The position numbers and the translations under genes are program-made. The notes under the pieces were generated by a model that saw only the letters and a program-made list of their open reading frames with translations, did no database searches and was not told the DNA's origin. Positions 52,333-60,448 of a DNA stretch of 64,000 nucleotides are shown piece by piece. The stretch's first letter is position 1. Each line of letters starts with the position of its first letter. This stretch comes from Candidatus Melainabacteria bacterium (GTDB lineage Bacteria > Cyanobacteriota > Vampirovibrionia > 2-02-FULL-35-15): positions 337,907 through 401,906 of the forward strand of contig JAHFBF010000001.1 of assembly GCA_023250195.1 (NCBI GenBank), given 5' to 3'.

Positions 52333-53808
52333 ATGATTTTAAAAGCCATTAAAAGTTTTTATATTGTATTTTCTAAAGTTTATTCCAGACTTGGTTTAAA
52401 AGGATTTAAGCGGCTTTATTCATTTGTAAAATTTACGCTTCGTGTAGCATTTTATATTTATCTAGATCACACAAGCTTTGAAAATAGAAGTTTTTTATTT
52501 TATTTGTGTACAAAACTTGATCCACTGCTGCTTGTTTCAAAAGATGAAAGAGATAAAAAGCGTGCTGAATGGCTTTTAGAACAAATTATTCTGCATGGAA
52601 CTACCTTTATAAAATTAGGACAGATAATGGCTACAAGAGCAGATCTTATTCCGCTTGTATACATGAAAGAATTAGCAAAACTCCAGGATGAAGTTCCTCC
52701 ATTTGATAATGATCTTGCTTTTGAAATTATTAGAAGTGAACTTGGCAGACCAATTACAAGCATTTTTTCAGAGCTTAGTTCAACTCCACTAGCATCAGCA
52801 AGTCTAGGACAAGTTTACAAAGGAATACTTTTAGACTCAAACAAAGAAGTAATTATTAAAGTTCAAAGACCTAACTTGAAAAAGCAAATTGAAGAAGATA
52901 TTTCTATATTAAAAACAGCTGCAAGAGAAATTACACAATATCCAAAAATTACAAGAGGAAATGACTACTGTAGTCTTCTTGATGAGTTTTTAAGGGTAAT
53001 TTATGAAGAAATTGATTACATAAAAGAAGGTAAGCATTGTGACTTGTTTAGAAAGAATTTCAAAGGTTATTACAGAGTTTATGTACCAAAGGTTTATTGG
53101 CAATTTACTACAAGGAAGGTAATCACCCTTGAGCATATTCACGGCTGGAAAGTTACTGAGGTTGAAAAAATAAAAAATGCTGGATTTAATTTGAAAGAAA
53201 TTACAAGAGAAGGCTGTAATATTTACTTAAAACAGCTTTTAACCGATGGATTTTTCCATGCAGATCCACATCCGGGAAATTTAAGAATAATGGAAGATGG
53301 AAGATTAGCCTTTTTTGACTTTGGAATGGTTGGATATGTCACAAAAGAAATACAGATAAACCTTGTAAACACAATACTTCATTTAATAAACAGAGATTAC
53401 AAAGCAGTAGTAAATGATTTTATTACCCTGGGATTATTAGATAAAGATTTTAATCGTATTGAAGAAATTGTTGCTGCACTGCAACCTGTTTATGATGCAC
53501 GTTTTGGTTACAGTGATGATATTACAACAAGCTTTAAGCAAATCATTGAAGAGCTTGCTCATATTATTTATGAATATCCATTTAGAATTCCTGTTGAGCT
53601 TGCATTGATTATCCGTGCTTTATTAACTCTTGAGGGAGTCGGTCATGCACTTGATCCAGGATTTAATGTAATAAAAGCACTTATCCCTTTTATCCAAAGA
53701 TACATGTTTTCTAAACAGGGGACATGGCTTAGAGAACATTTAATCAATCAAATAACAAAAAGTAATTTGACATTTAAAAATGCAAGGGAACTTTTAAAAG
53801 TAAGCTAA
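52333..53808 (+). CDS. ubiB: UbiB/ABC1/AarF-family atypical kinase
   Basis: Membrane-associated ATPase/kinase-like protein needed for quinone or isoprenoid-lipid homeostasis. FIKLGQIMATRADLIP is the family KxGQ motif, ASASLGQVYKG the Ala-rich nucleotide loop, FFHADPHPGNLRI the catalytic loop and AFFDFGMVG the metal-binding DFG. 491 residues from ATG 52333; TTG 52324 is three codons upstream. It follows fixX by 19 bp, so the operon fixC-fixX-ubiB joins quinone-linked functions. Confidence 0.92.
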   Translation: MILKAIKSFYIVFSKVYSRLGLKGFKRLYSFVKFTLRVAFYIYLDHTSFENRSFLFYLCTKLDPLLLVSKDERDKKRAEWLLEQIILHGTTFIKLGQIMATRADLIPLVYMKELAKLQDEVPPFDNDLAFEIIRSELGRPITSIFSELSSTPLASASLGQVYKGILLDSNKEVIIKVQRPNLKKQIEEDISILKTAAREITQYPKITRGNDYCSLLDEFLRVIYEEIDYIKEGKHCDLFRKNFKGYYRVYVPKVYWQFTTRKVITLEHIHGWKVTEVEKIKNAGFNLKEITREGCNIYLKQLLTDGFFHADPHPGNLRIMEDGRLAFFDFGMVGYVTKEIQINLVNTILHLINRDYKAVVNDFITLGLLDKDFNRIEEIVAALQPVYDARFGYSDDITTSFKQIIEELAHIIYEYPFRIPVELALIIRALLTLEGVGHALDPGFNVIKALIPFIQRYMFSKQGTWLREHLINQITKSNLTFKNARELLKVS

Positions 53809-53911
53809 ATGTGACGTAAAATAGCTGTTCAAATTTCATCAATAAGCTATAATTAACCTGTTAAATTTTTAAACTCTGACTTCTGATTCTCTAATATCTG
53901 ATTTTCTAAAA

Positions 53912-53984
<73 letters not shown>

Positions 53985-54002
53985 TTTATCTTTGAGGTCA
54001 TT

Positions 54003-56219
54003 TTGCTGGTTTTATTTTCATTCACAATGTTTCTTAGTGCTGTCCTGCTTTTTTGGGTACAGCTCATGTTTGGAAAAATGATTTTACCTCTTTTGGGAAG
54101 TACACCAAATGTATGGAATACCTGCATGGTGTTTTTTCAAGGAATGTTACTTTTAGGATACATTTATGCTCATAAATCAATCTCATGGCTTGGGGTAAGA
54201 CGACAGGCAACACTACATGCAGCGTTTTTACTTCTGCCGCTTTTATTTTTACCAATTACTGTTTCAAATGGATGGCTTCCACCGACAGATAAGAATCCAA
54301 TTCCCTGGTTATTAATGCTTATGACTGTTTCAGTTGGTTTTCCATTTTTTGTAGTTTCTGCAAATGCACCAATGTTACAAAAATGGTTTTCAAATACAAG
54401 CCATAAGGCAAGTGAAGATCCATATTTTCTTTATGTAGCAAGTAATCTTGGAAGTCTGCTTGCACTAATAGGCTACCCATTTTTACTTGAACCAACATTT
54501 AGACTTCCAGAACAAAGCTATCTTTGGACTATTTTTTATCTGTTACTGGTCACTTTTATACTAAGTTGTGCAATATTTTTATGGCGTTCACCTATATTAA
54601 TTGCAAAAAGCATCCCGGAAGAAAATACAAATTCTTTGCTTCCTTTAAGTTTAAAAGTCAAATGGATATTGCTTTCCATGGTTCCATCAAGTTTAATGCT
54701 AAGTGTAACCACTTACTTATCTACTGATATTGCATCAGTTCCACTTCTCTGGGTGGTTCCGCTTGCTATTTATCTGTTTTCTTTTGTACTGGCCTTTGCA
54801 AGAAAACCTATTTTCTCTCATGAGCTTATGGTAAGAATCATGCCTATCATGGTTCTCCCCGTAATGATTTATATTCTTTCTGAACAGACAAAAGTAGTCT
54901 GGCTTACTTTTCTTTTACATCTGTTTACATTATTTATTGCAAGTATGGTCTGCCACGGAGAGCTTGCAAAAACCCGTCCTTCTACAGATCATCTTACCGA
55001 GTTTTATCTATGGATTTCATTTGGCGGATTTTTAGGCGGATTATTTAATGCTCTTATTGCACCAACAATATTTAAAACTGTAATTGAATATCCTATAGCA
55101 TTAGTTCTTGCATGCTTACTCAGACCAAATTTAAACTCTAAAGAAGAGAATTCCAAGAAGAAAAAACTTGATTTTATTTTGCCAATTGCTCTTGGAGTCT
55201 TTTGTTTTATTCTTTCTTATGGTTTTCATACATTTGATTTAAAGCCTGACTGGCTAAGTAATCTGCTTACATTTGGCTTACCTGCAATTTTATGCTACAG
55301 CTTTGCAAAGCGTCCGATTAGGTTTGGTATTGGAGTAGGAATAGTTATTCTGATTACGACACTTTGCATTAATGCAAAAGCAAATGTTTTATATACAGCA
55401 AGAAGTTTTTTCGGAATACATAGAGTAGTGCTTGATTCAGAAGGAAAATATTCACAGGAAAAATGTCACTATCTCATCCACGGAAGGATTCTGCACGGAG
55501 CACAAAGTTTAAATCCTGCTCGTCGTAGGGAATTACTAATATATTATTTCAAAACTGGTCCTATAGGTCAGCTATTTACAGCATTTCAAAATGATAAAAC
55601 AAAATCAAAGATTGCCGTAATCGGGCTTGGAACTGGTTCTCTGGCAGGTTTTGCAAGAGCTGATCAAAGCATAACATTTTACGAAATAGATCCTGTAATT
55701 AAACAAATCGCATTAAATGAAAATTTGTTTACCTTTTTAAAAGATTGCTATGGAAAATATAATATTGTGCTTGGGGATGGCAGATTGTCCATAAAAAAAG
55801 CACCCGATCATTACTATGATATTTTTGTTCTGGATGCTTTTAGTTCAGATTCTATTCCAACACATTTAATCACAAGGGAAGCTATAAAACTTTATCTGGA
55901 TAAACTTACACCTGGTGGAATTCTGGCATTTCATATTTCGAACCAGTATTTAAATTTGGAACCAATTCTTGGAAATTTAGCTTCAGATGCAGAACTTACA
56001 GCTTATGTTCAGTTTGATGAAAATATAACTGAAGCTGAAAAAGCCCTTGGGAAAAAGCCATCAAAGTGGGTAATTATGGCAAGAAAAAAAGAAAACTTAG
56101 GAATACTTGCTAATGATAGTAGGTGGAAACCTCTAGTTTACAACCCCAAATTTCCACTTTGGAGTGATGACTTTTCAAATATTTTAAGTATCTTTAACTG
56201 GGGAAGAACAAGGAACTAA
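54003..56219 (+). CDS. Fused MFS-like transporter/spermidine synthase-like protein
   Basis: N-terminal half (about 480 residues) is about a dozen membrane helices; the C-terminal half is a spermidine-synthase-like fold (IAVIGLGTGSLAGFARADQ as motif I, FYEIDPVIKQIA, LGDGRLSIKKAP, FVLDAFSSDSIPTHLIT). Such fusions are common and of unknown substrate. I start at TTG 54003, preceded by GAGG at 5 nt; the ATG at 53943 lies inside the tRNA and is not credible, and ATG 54027 is another option. About 738 residues. True polyamine synthesis is doubtful because no other polyamine gene is near. Confidence 0.85.
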   Translation: MLVLFSFTMFLSAVLLFWVQLMFGKMILPLLGSTPNVWNTCMVFFQGMLLLGYIYAHKSISWLGVRRQATLHAAFLLLPLLFLPITVSNGWLPPTDKNPIPWLLMLMTVSVGFPFFVVSANAPMLQKWFSNTSHKASEDPYFLYVASNLGSLLALIGYPFLLEPTFRLPEQSYLWTIFYLLLVTFILSCAIFLWRSPILIAKSIPEENTNSLLPLSLKVKWILLSMVPSSLMLSVTTYLSTDIASVPLLWVVPLAIYLFSFVLAFARKPIFSHELMVRIMPIMVLPVMIYILSEQTKVVWLTFLLHLFTLFIASMVCHGELAKTRPSTDHLTEFYLWISFGGFLGGLFNALIAPTIFKTVIEYPIALVLACLLRPNLNSKEENSKKKKLDFILPIALGVFCFILSYGFHTFDLKPDWLSNLLTFGLPAILCYSFAKRPIRFGIGVGIVILITTLCINAKANVLYTARSFFGIHRVVLDSEGKYSQEKCHYLIHGRILHGAQSLNPARRRELLIYYFKTGPIGQLFTAFQNDKTKSKIAVIGLGTGSLAGFARADQSITFYEIDPVIKQIALNENLFTFLKDCYGKYNIVLGDGRLSIKKAPDHYYDIFVLDAFSSDSIPTHLITREAIKLYLDKLTPGGILAFHISNQYLNLEPILGNLASDAELTAYVQFDENITEAEKALGKKPSKWVIMARKKENLGILANDSRWKPLVYNPKFPLWSDDFSNILSIFNWGRTRN

Positions 56220-56250
56220 AAAGTTAAAGGTTAAAACTCCAAACTTTTCC

Positions 56251-56667
56251 TCATTCCCCTATAATCTTTACCAAAACTCTTTTATTTCTTTTCCCATCAA
56301 ATTCAGCATAAAATATCTGTTCCCATGGACCGAAATCTAACTTTCCATCCGTAACAGCTACTACTACTTCTCTACCAAACAATTGTCTTTTGAGATGAGC
56401 ATCGCCATTGTCTTCACCAGTTTTATGATGCCTGTATTTTTTTACATCATATGGCGCAATGTTTTCTAGAAACTCATCAAAATCTTCTATTAACCCCTGC
56501 TCATCATCATTTATGTAACAGCTGGAAGTAATATGCATAGGATTTACAAGTATAAGACCTTCTTTTATGCCGGACTTTCTAATAACCTCTTCAACCTGAG
56601 ATGTGATATTAATATATTCTCTTTTTTTCTTTGTGTTAAAAGTTAGATATTCTCGGTAGGATTTCAT
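56251..56667 (-). CDS. UPF0047/YjbQ-family protein
   Basis: 138 residues with the family blocks [48 protein letters not shown] and [19 protein letters not shown]. YjbQ proteins have been reported with weak thiamine-phosphate synthase activity, but the physiological role is unsettled. His in MHIT and NGDAH are the likely metal/active-site residues. It converges with the transporter/synthase gene; 31 bp separate the stops. Confidence 0.9.
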   Translation of the reverse strand: MKSYREYLTFNTKKKREYINITSQVEEVIRKSGIKEGLILVNPMHITSSCYINDDEQGLIEDFDEFLENIAPYDVKKYRHHKTGEDNGDAHLKRQLFGREVVVAVTDGKLDFGPWEQIFYAEFDGKRNKRVLVKIIGE

Positions 56668-56688
56668 GATCTTATATTATCAAAAACA

Positions 56689-56718
56689 CATAGAGGCGCA
56701 GATAATTGCGCCTCTATG
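56689..56718. repeat. Palindrome between the UPF0047 gene and the Cys-rich peptide gene
   Basis: CATAGAGGCGCA and TGCGCCTCTATG perfect arms around GATAAT. The inner 28 bp carry ATAGAG...CTCTAT ends, a variant of the family. It may stop transcription of the minus-strand Cys-rich peptides. Confidence 0.8.
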
Positions 56719-56740
56719 AAATATATCATTCGTTAACTAA

Positions 56741-56866
56741 CTATTTGCAATTACATGGACTACAGTGACATGGGCTACATGGACATATTCCTGCCTTACA
56801 TGCAACCAGATATCCTCCACCCACAATTGCAAAAGCAATTAACAAAGGTAATATTGCTTTTTTCAT
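56741..56866 (-). CDS. 41-residue Cys-rich lipopeptide, metallothionein-like
   Basis: Too short for usual gene calling. An N-terminal hydrophobic helix ends in a lipobox (LVAC), so the mature peptide would be CKAGICPCSPCHCSPCNCK: 19 residues with seven Cys and one His. GGAGG lies about 9 nt before the ATG, and the start overlaps the stop of the upstream gene as ATGA, so translation is coupled. It should sit in an envelope membrane and bind a soft metal such as Cu(I), Zn or Cd; that is inference from composition. It is divergent from csoR across an operator. Confidence 0.8.
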   Translation of the reverse strand: MKKAILPLLIAFAIVGGGYLVACKAGICPCSPCHCSPCNCK

Positions 56867-57138
56867 TTTTTATTTCCTCCATCTATATAACTTCCACAGC
56901 CACTATGAACAAGTTTGTTACTATATTCAACTTTAGTCTTCTGATCATTCTCCAATGATGAGTAACCAGTCCCACCACAAAAGGATCTTTCAAGTTTTAG
57001 CTCTTCATTTTGTGAGTCTTGGGCAATTCCACAATTATTAGATTTATCTGCACAGCCACATCCACAGGCCAAAACAGAATTGTGCAAGCCAAGAGGACTT
57101 AAAACGATCAGAATTAAAATTGAAATAAATTTATTCAT
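56863..57138 (-). CDS. Small exported Cys-rich protein
   Basis: 91 residues with a signal peptide (FISILILIVLSPLGL, cleavage near SVLA). The mature part begins CGCGCADKSNNCG and has two further Cys in glycine contexts (SFCGGTG, SGCGSY), six in all. No family is recognised; a metal-binding periplasmic protein is likely. First gene of a two-gene unit with the 41-residue lipopeptide, divergent from csoR. Confidence 0.75.
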   Translation of the reverse strand: MNKFISILILIVLSPLGLHNSVLACGCGCADKSNNCGIAQDSQNEELKLERSFCGGTGYSSLENDQKTKVEYSNKLVHSGCGSYIDGGNKK

Positions 57139-57183
57139 AACTTTACTCGCTTCATAAGCATCTGTTTGTATTGTACCCTATAA

Positions 57184-57204
57184 ATACCCCCCTGGGGTGG
57201 GTAT
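57184..57204. promoter_or_regulatory. CsoR-type operator in the divergent promoter region
   Basis: A GC-rich inverted repeat with ATACCC and GGGTAT arms around CCCTGGGG, in otherwise AT-rich DNA. This G/C-tract palindrome is the known type of CsoR/RcnR-family operators. It lies between the Cys-rich peptide unit (minus, start 57138) and csoR (plus, start 57346), 46 bp from the former, so it more likely controls the peptides; csoR may be autoregulated. The rest of 57139-57345 is AT-rich with no other clear site except TATAAT at 57333. Confidence 0.75.
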
Positions 57205-57345
57205 GGGGTTAATTTATAAAAAGTTTAACAATTATAATAACAAAATGACACAGAATAGTTATAGATTTGTTAAATACTATTAATTCTACGGAACTTTGGT
57301 TATTATTTAAGGTATATCAAAGGTTCTGAAGCTATAATAAAAACT

Positions 57346-57621
57346 ATGCTGCATCACCACCCAAAAGTAAAATCTGATGTTCTGAAAAGAATTTCATATA
57401 TTCTTGGACATATAAAAGGCATTCATAAAATGACTGAAGAAGATAAATACTGCATAGATATTGTGAAACAGATTCAGGCCGTTCAATCAGCCTTAAACAA
57501 AGTAACCGAAATCGTATTAGAAGATCACTTAAAAACCTGTGTAAGTCATGCCATAAAAAAAGGCGAGGGACAAAAATTAATTAAAGAAGTAATGGAAACT
57601 ATTAAACAAAAAAAAGTATAG
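57346..57621 (+). CDS. csoR: CsoR-family metal-sensing repressor
   Basis: 91-residue all-helical DNA-binding sensor. VKSDVLKRISYILGHIKGI is the conserved first helix; Cys36 (EDKYCIDIV), His61 and Cys65 (DHLKTCV) give the Cys-His-Cys ligand set of Cu(I)-CsoR at the same positions as in the founding member. The nickel sensor InrS shares this set, and His3-His5 at the N terminus recalls RcnR, so Cu(I) is the best guess but Ni is not excluded. TATAAT ends 7 nt before the ATG with no ribosome site: a leaderless message is likely. A Fur-family gene follows 24 bp later. Confidence 0.9.
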   Translation: MLHHHPKVKSDVLKRISYILGHIKGIHKMTEEDKYCIDIVKQIQAVQSALNKVTEIVLEDHLKTCVSHAIKKGEGQKLIKEVMETIKQKKV

Positions 57622-57645
57622 AAGTCCTTGTATAATTTAACTACG

Positions 57646-58095
57646 ATGTCAGATTATATTAATAAAGCGCTAACAATACTTAAGGAAAATAGTTTTAGAA
57701 TAACTAAACAAAGGCTTTTTGTAATCGAACTTCTGGACAAATCAAAAGAAGCTCTTTCAGCCTATGAAATTAAGGATAAACTTCAGACAAAAAAGCTTGA
57801 CGTGGATGTTGTAAGTATTTATAGAATAATTGACTGTCTTGAAAAAAATGGACTGGTTCATAAAGTTCTTTCAAGCAATAAAGTAAAAAAGTGCAAGCTG
57901 AAGCATGAGGATACTTGTGAGAAACATCAGGATAACCATTGCCATCATCTTTTAATCTGTGAAAAATGTAATTCAGTAGAAGAAATACACTGTGCTGGAA
58001 TTTCTAATGTTATTAAAAAAGTAGAATTTGATTCAAGATTTAAAATCAAAACCCACAACCTGGAATTCCATGGAATATGTAATTCATGTAAATAA
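57646..58095 (+). CDS. Fur-family metalloregulator
   Basis: 149 residues from ATG 57646 (a TTG at 57628 is less likely). Winged-helix half: ILKENSFRITKQRLFVIELL and VDVVSIYRIIDCLEKNGLV. Metal-binding half: HCHHLLICEKCNSVEEIHC and a terminal CNSC, giving two CxxC structural-zinc pairs and a His-rich sensing site. Zur, Fur or Nur cannot be separated by eye; the extra His/Cys (EDTCEKHQDNHCHH) favours Zn or Ni. Two 7-1-7 boxes 160-210 bp downstream, before the first cassette gene, are its probable targets. Confidence 0.9.
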   Translation: MSDYINKALTILKENSFRITKQRLFVIELLDKSKEALSAYEIKDKLQTKKLDVDVVSIYRIIDCLEKNGLVHKVLSSNKVKKCKLKHEDTCEKHQDNHCHHLLICEKCNSVEEIHCAGISNVIKKVEFDSRFKIKTHNLEFHGICNSCK

Positions 58096-58258
58096 TTTTT
58101 AAGTTCCTCTTAATATCAATTTGTTCCAAACAGCACATTTATACCATTTGTGGAAATTAATCTAACACTTCCTGTCATTTCGGAATGACGTGATAAGTCG
58201 GTTTATTTTTCACGTTTGGTATTACTGATAATACATCGAGATTTAGGAGATTTATTAT

Positions 58259-58307
58259 TGCAATATTATTGCATTTACGATAAGATTCTTATTGCAATAA
58301 TATTGAT
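58259..58307. promoter_or_regulatory. Two Fur-family 7-1-7 boxes
   Basis: TGCAATA-T-TATTGCA (58259-58273) is a perfect palindrome; TGCAATA-A-TATTGAT (58293-58307) is a weaker copy 34 bp on. They end 16 bp before the ATG at 58323. The rest of 58096-58258 holds a short GTCATTTCGGAATGAC hairpin at 58174-58189 and nothing else I can name. Confidence 0.65.
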
Positions 58308-58322
58308 ATAAGAACTTTTGAT

Positions 58323-59279
58323 ATGGACGAAATTAATTTAAATCATTCAGGCTGTAGAGGTTGCTCTAATCACCGGGAATTTAAATGTGAGCCTGTAAAA
58401 GATGGTCAAGCAGGTTTAACTACAGAACCTCCTTTGCCACCATTACCTGACAAACCAGCAGAACCTCCTGAACACAAGCCAGCTCCTAAAGCTAAGCAAC
58501 CCAAAAGCTTATTTCCTCTTGAAGAAAAAATTAAAGAATTAAAAGTCAATAATTTTACAAAACAGTTTCTAACTATGATTAGCAATCTCACCCCTGCAAT
58601 CGGTGTTTCTGAGATTACAGGGGCATTTCATGTTGATTCTTTAATTTCATCACCACTTGCCATAAGCTCTATGCATCTTACAAACAGAGGGACAAATAAA
58701 GAACACTTACCTAAATTATTTCTTACAGCACTTAGTTCTATTGGAATTATTTCTGCACAAAAATTTGTAACCTTACCTCGTATACTTATCAGACCCGTTA
58801 TGGCATTAGCTGTTTTCTTCATTGAAAAAAATGGCTCTAAAAAAGAACATGTTCACACTGAAAACTGCAATCACGATCATGACCATGATCATAAAGACAA
58901 AAACATAAAAAAAGAAAATTACGAAATCACAAAATCTGACTGGATTAATCTTGCAAAATTACAAGGACAAATTAATACTGTTCCCTGGTTGGCCAACTTA
59001 TATACTAAAAGACTAAAAGAAATGAATGAATCAAATGACGGTATGATAAATAAATTTTTAGGTAGCATTGGAATATCTGCATTACACATAGCTGGTTTAA
59101 GTTTAGGTTTTGTAGGTCTTGGACATTTAATTGATAAATCACTTGTAGAATTTAAAGTTTTATCTGACAAAGAATCAATTGCAATGAGAGCAGAAGGTGC
59201 TGTTTGTGCCTGTTGTGGAGCTCCTGTATGTGTAGCCGAAGCAGCTTCTGAAGCCGGTGTAATGTCTATTGCTGCGTAA
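58323..59279 (+). CDS. Membrane protein with His-rich and Cys-rich segments (cassette copy 1)
   Basis: 318 residues, no signal peptide. N terminus HSGCRGCSNHREFKC, then a Pro-rich linker, a hydrophobic region (about 75-175) ending RPVMALAVFFIEKNG, a His-rich loop (ENCNHDHDHDHKDKN), a second hydrophobic region (GSIGISALHIAGLSLGFVGL) and a Cys-rich end (GAVCACCGAPVCVAEAASEA). The second half is homologous to the protein at 60449-61807. A metal-binding membrane protein is likely; no family is known to me. Probably controlled by the Fur-family boxes. Confidence 0.7.
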   Translation: MDEINLNHSGCRGCSNHREFKCEPVKDGQAGLTTEPPLPPLPDKPAEPPEHKPAPKAKQPKSLFPLEEKIKELKVNNFTKQFLTMISNLTPAIGVSEITGAFHVDSLISSPLAISSMHLTNRGTNKEHLPKLFLTALSSIGIISAQKFVTLPRILIRPVMALAVFFIEKNGSKKEHVHTENCNHDHDHDHKDKNIKKENYEITKSDWINLAKLQGQINTVPWLANLYTKRLKEMNESNDGMINKFLGSIGISALHIAGLSLGFVGLGHLIDKSLVEFKVLSDKESIAMRAEGAVCACCGAPVCVAEAASEAGVMSIAA

Positions 59280-59348
59280 GTAATTACCTAATTACAAAAA
59301 AAGTGAATCACGCTTTTATAGAAAGCTACAAATGTTAGATTTTTATTC

Positions 59349-60374
59349 ATGGGGTATTATTTTTTAGTTTTTATTTTATCCATAGGTTTATTTTTTACTG
59401 GCTTCAATAACAAAGTCAAAGCTCATCACGGAGGGGAAGGAAGTATTAGTGGTCCTGGAATTGTGGGGCCTATAATAACCATTCCTGCTCTTACATTACC
59501 AAAGGGGACAAAATTTATAACCCTTGGAACGAGTTACACACATTTTGATTCATTTTCAAATGGTGATCTCATAAACCTAGGAAAACAAGGACAAGATGTT
59601 CACACATTTAGAAATATTTTTATTCCGTCTTTATCAGCCGGTTATGGAATCACTAATAATTGGTATTTGACTTTAAATGTACCTTATGTTTTTAAGTTCA
59701 ATCAAAGAGTTAGCGACGGACCACCTATAAATATAGGAAGCTCTATAGGAATAGGTGATATAACTTTTTTCAGTGCTTATAGATTTTTAAGAAAGGAAAA
59801 TATTGGCTTACATGCTTCCTTTCTTTCAGGATTAAAGATTCCAAGCGGTGTAAAACATTTTAGAGATAATCAGGGTGGATTATTCGAAACCGATGATCAA
59901 CCGGGTACTGGTTCATGGGATTCATCTGTAGGATTAGCAGTTACCAAGAGATTTAAATTTTTTTCACTAAGTTCAAATGGATTATATAAATTTTCTACAC
60001 AAGGAACACAACACACATCAGTTGGGGATATTGTTACATTTAACCTGGCAGCAGCTCATAGAGTACATGCTAATGACAAAATAATTAATAAAATCTTTCC
60101 TGAGCACTTCTTTGACAAGGATCTAACATGGGATTTGATTTTTGAAGGGAATGGACAATGGACACAAAAACCAGTAACAAATATTGATGGAATGCATATT
60201 GCAGATGAAAACCATGGAGGTTTAATTATTTATTTATCTCCAGGTATAAGACTACTAATCAACAAAAAATGGATTACTAATTTATCAGTTGGACTTCCTG
60301 TAATTGAAGATTTAAATCATGTACAAAAAGGACCAAACATAAGATTATTACTTAATCTAACAAGAGTTTTTTAA
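59349..60374 (+). CDS. Beta-barrel outer-membrane protein (cassette copy 1)
   Basis: 341 residues with a signal peptide ending KVKAHHGGEG. After it come alternating amphipathic strands (KFITLGTSYTHFDSF, SLSAGYGITNNWYLTLNVPY, IGIGDITFFSAYRF, GLHASFLSGLKIPSG, LSPGIRLLINKKWI) and an aromatic end (LLNLTRVF), as in barrels of the phenol-degradation MetA-like type. Homologous to 61873-63012. The mature N terminus His-His may bind metal. Lies 69 bp after the cassette membrane gene. Confidence 0.8.
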   Translation: MGYYFLVFILSIGLFFTGFNNKVKAHHGGEGSISGPGIVGPIITIPALTLPKGTKFITLGTSYTHFDSFSNGDLINLGKQGQDVHTFRNIFIPSLSAGYGITNNWYLTLNVPYVFKFNQRVSDGPPINIGSSIGIGDITFFSAYRFLRKENIGLHASFLSGLKIPSGVKHFRDNQGGLFETDDQPGTGSWDSSVGLAVTKRFKFFSLSSNGLYKFSTQGTQHTSVGDIVTFNLAAAHRVHANDKIINKIFPEHFFDKDLTWDLIFEGNGQWTQKPVTNIDGMHIADENHGGLIIYLSPGIRLLINKKWITNLSVGLPVIEDLNHVQKGPNIRLLLNLTRVF

Positions 60375-60416
60375 ACCGTAAATCTGTATAGATTACGAGC
60401 AAGAATCCAGAACAAT

Positions 60417-60441
60417 TATAATAGTATAAAAAACTATTATA
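60417..60441. promoter_or_regulatory. Inverted repeat before cassette copy 2
   Basis: TATAATAGT and ACTATTATA, perfect 9-bp arms around 7 bp, ending 7 bp before the ATG at 60449. It could be an operator, or a hairpin at the ribosome site. It differs from the Fur boxes of cassette 1. Confidence 0.55.
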
Positions 60442-60448
60442 GAAGTTT

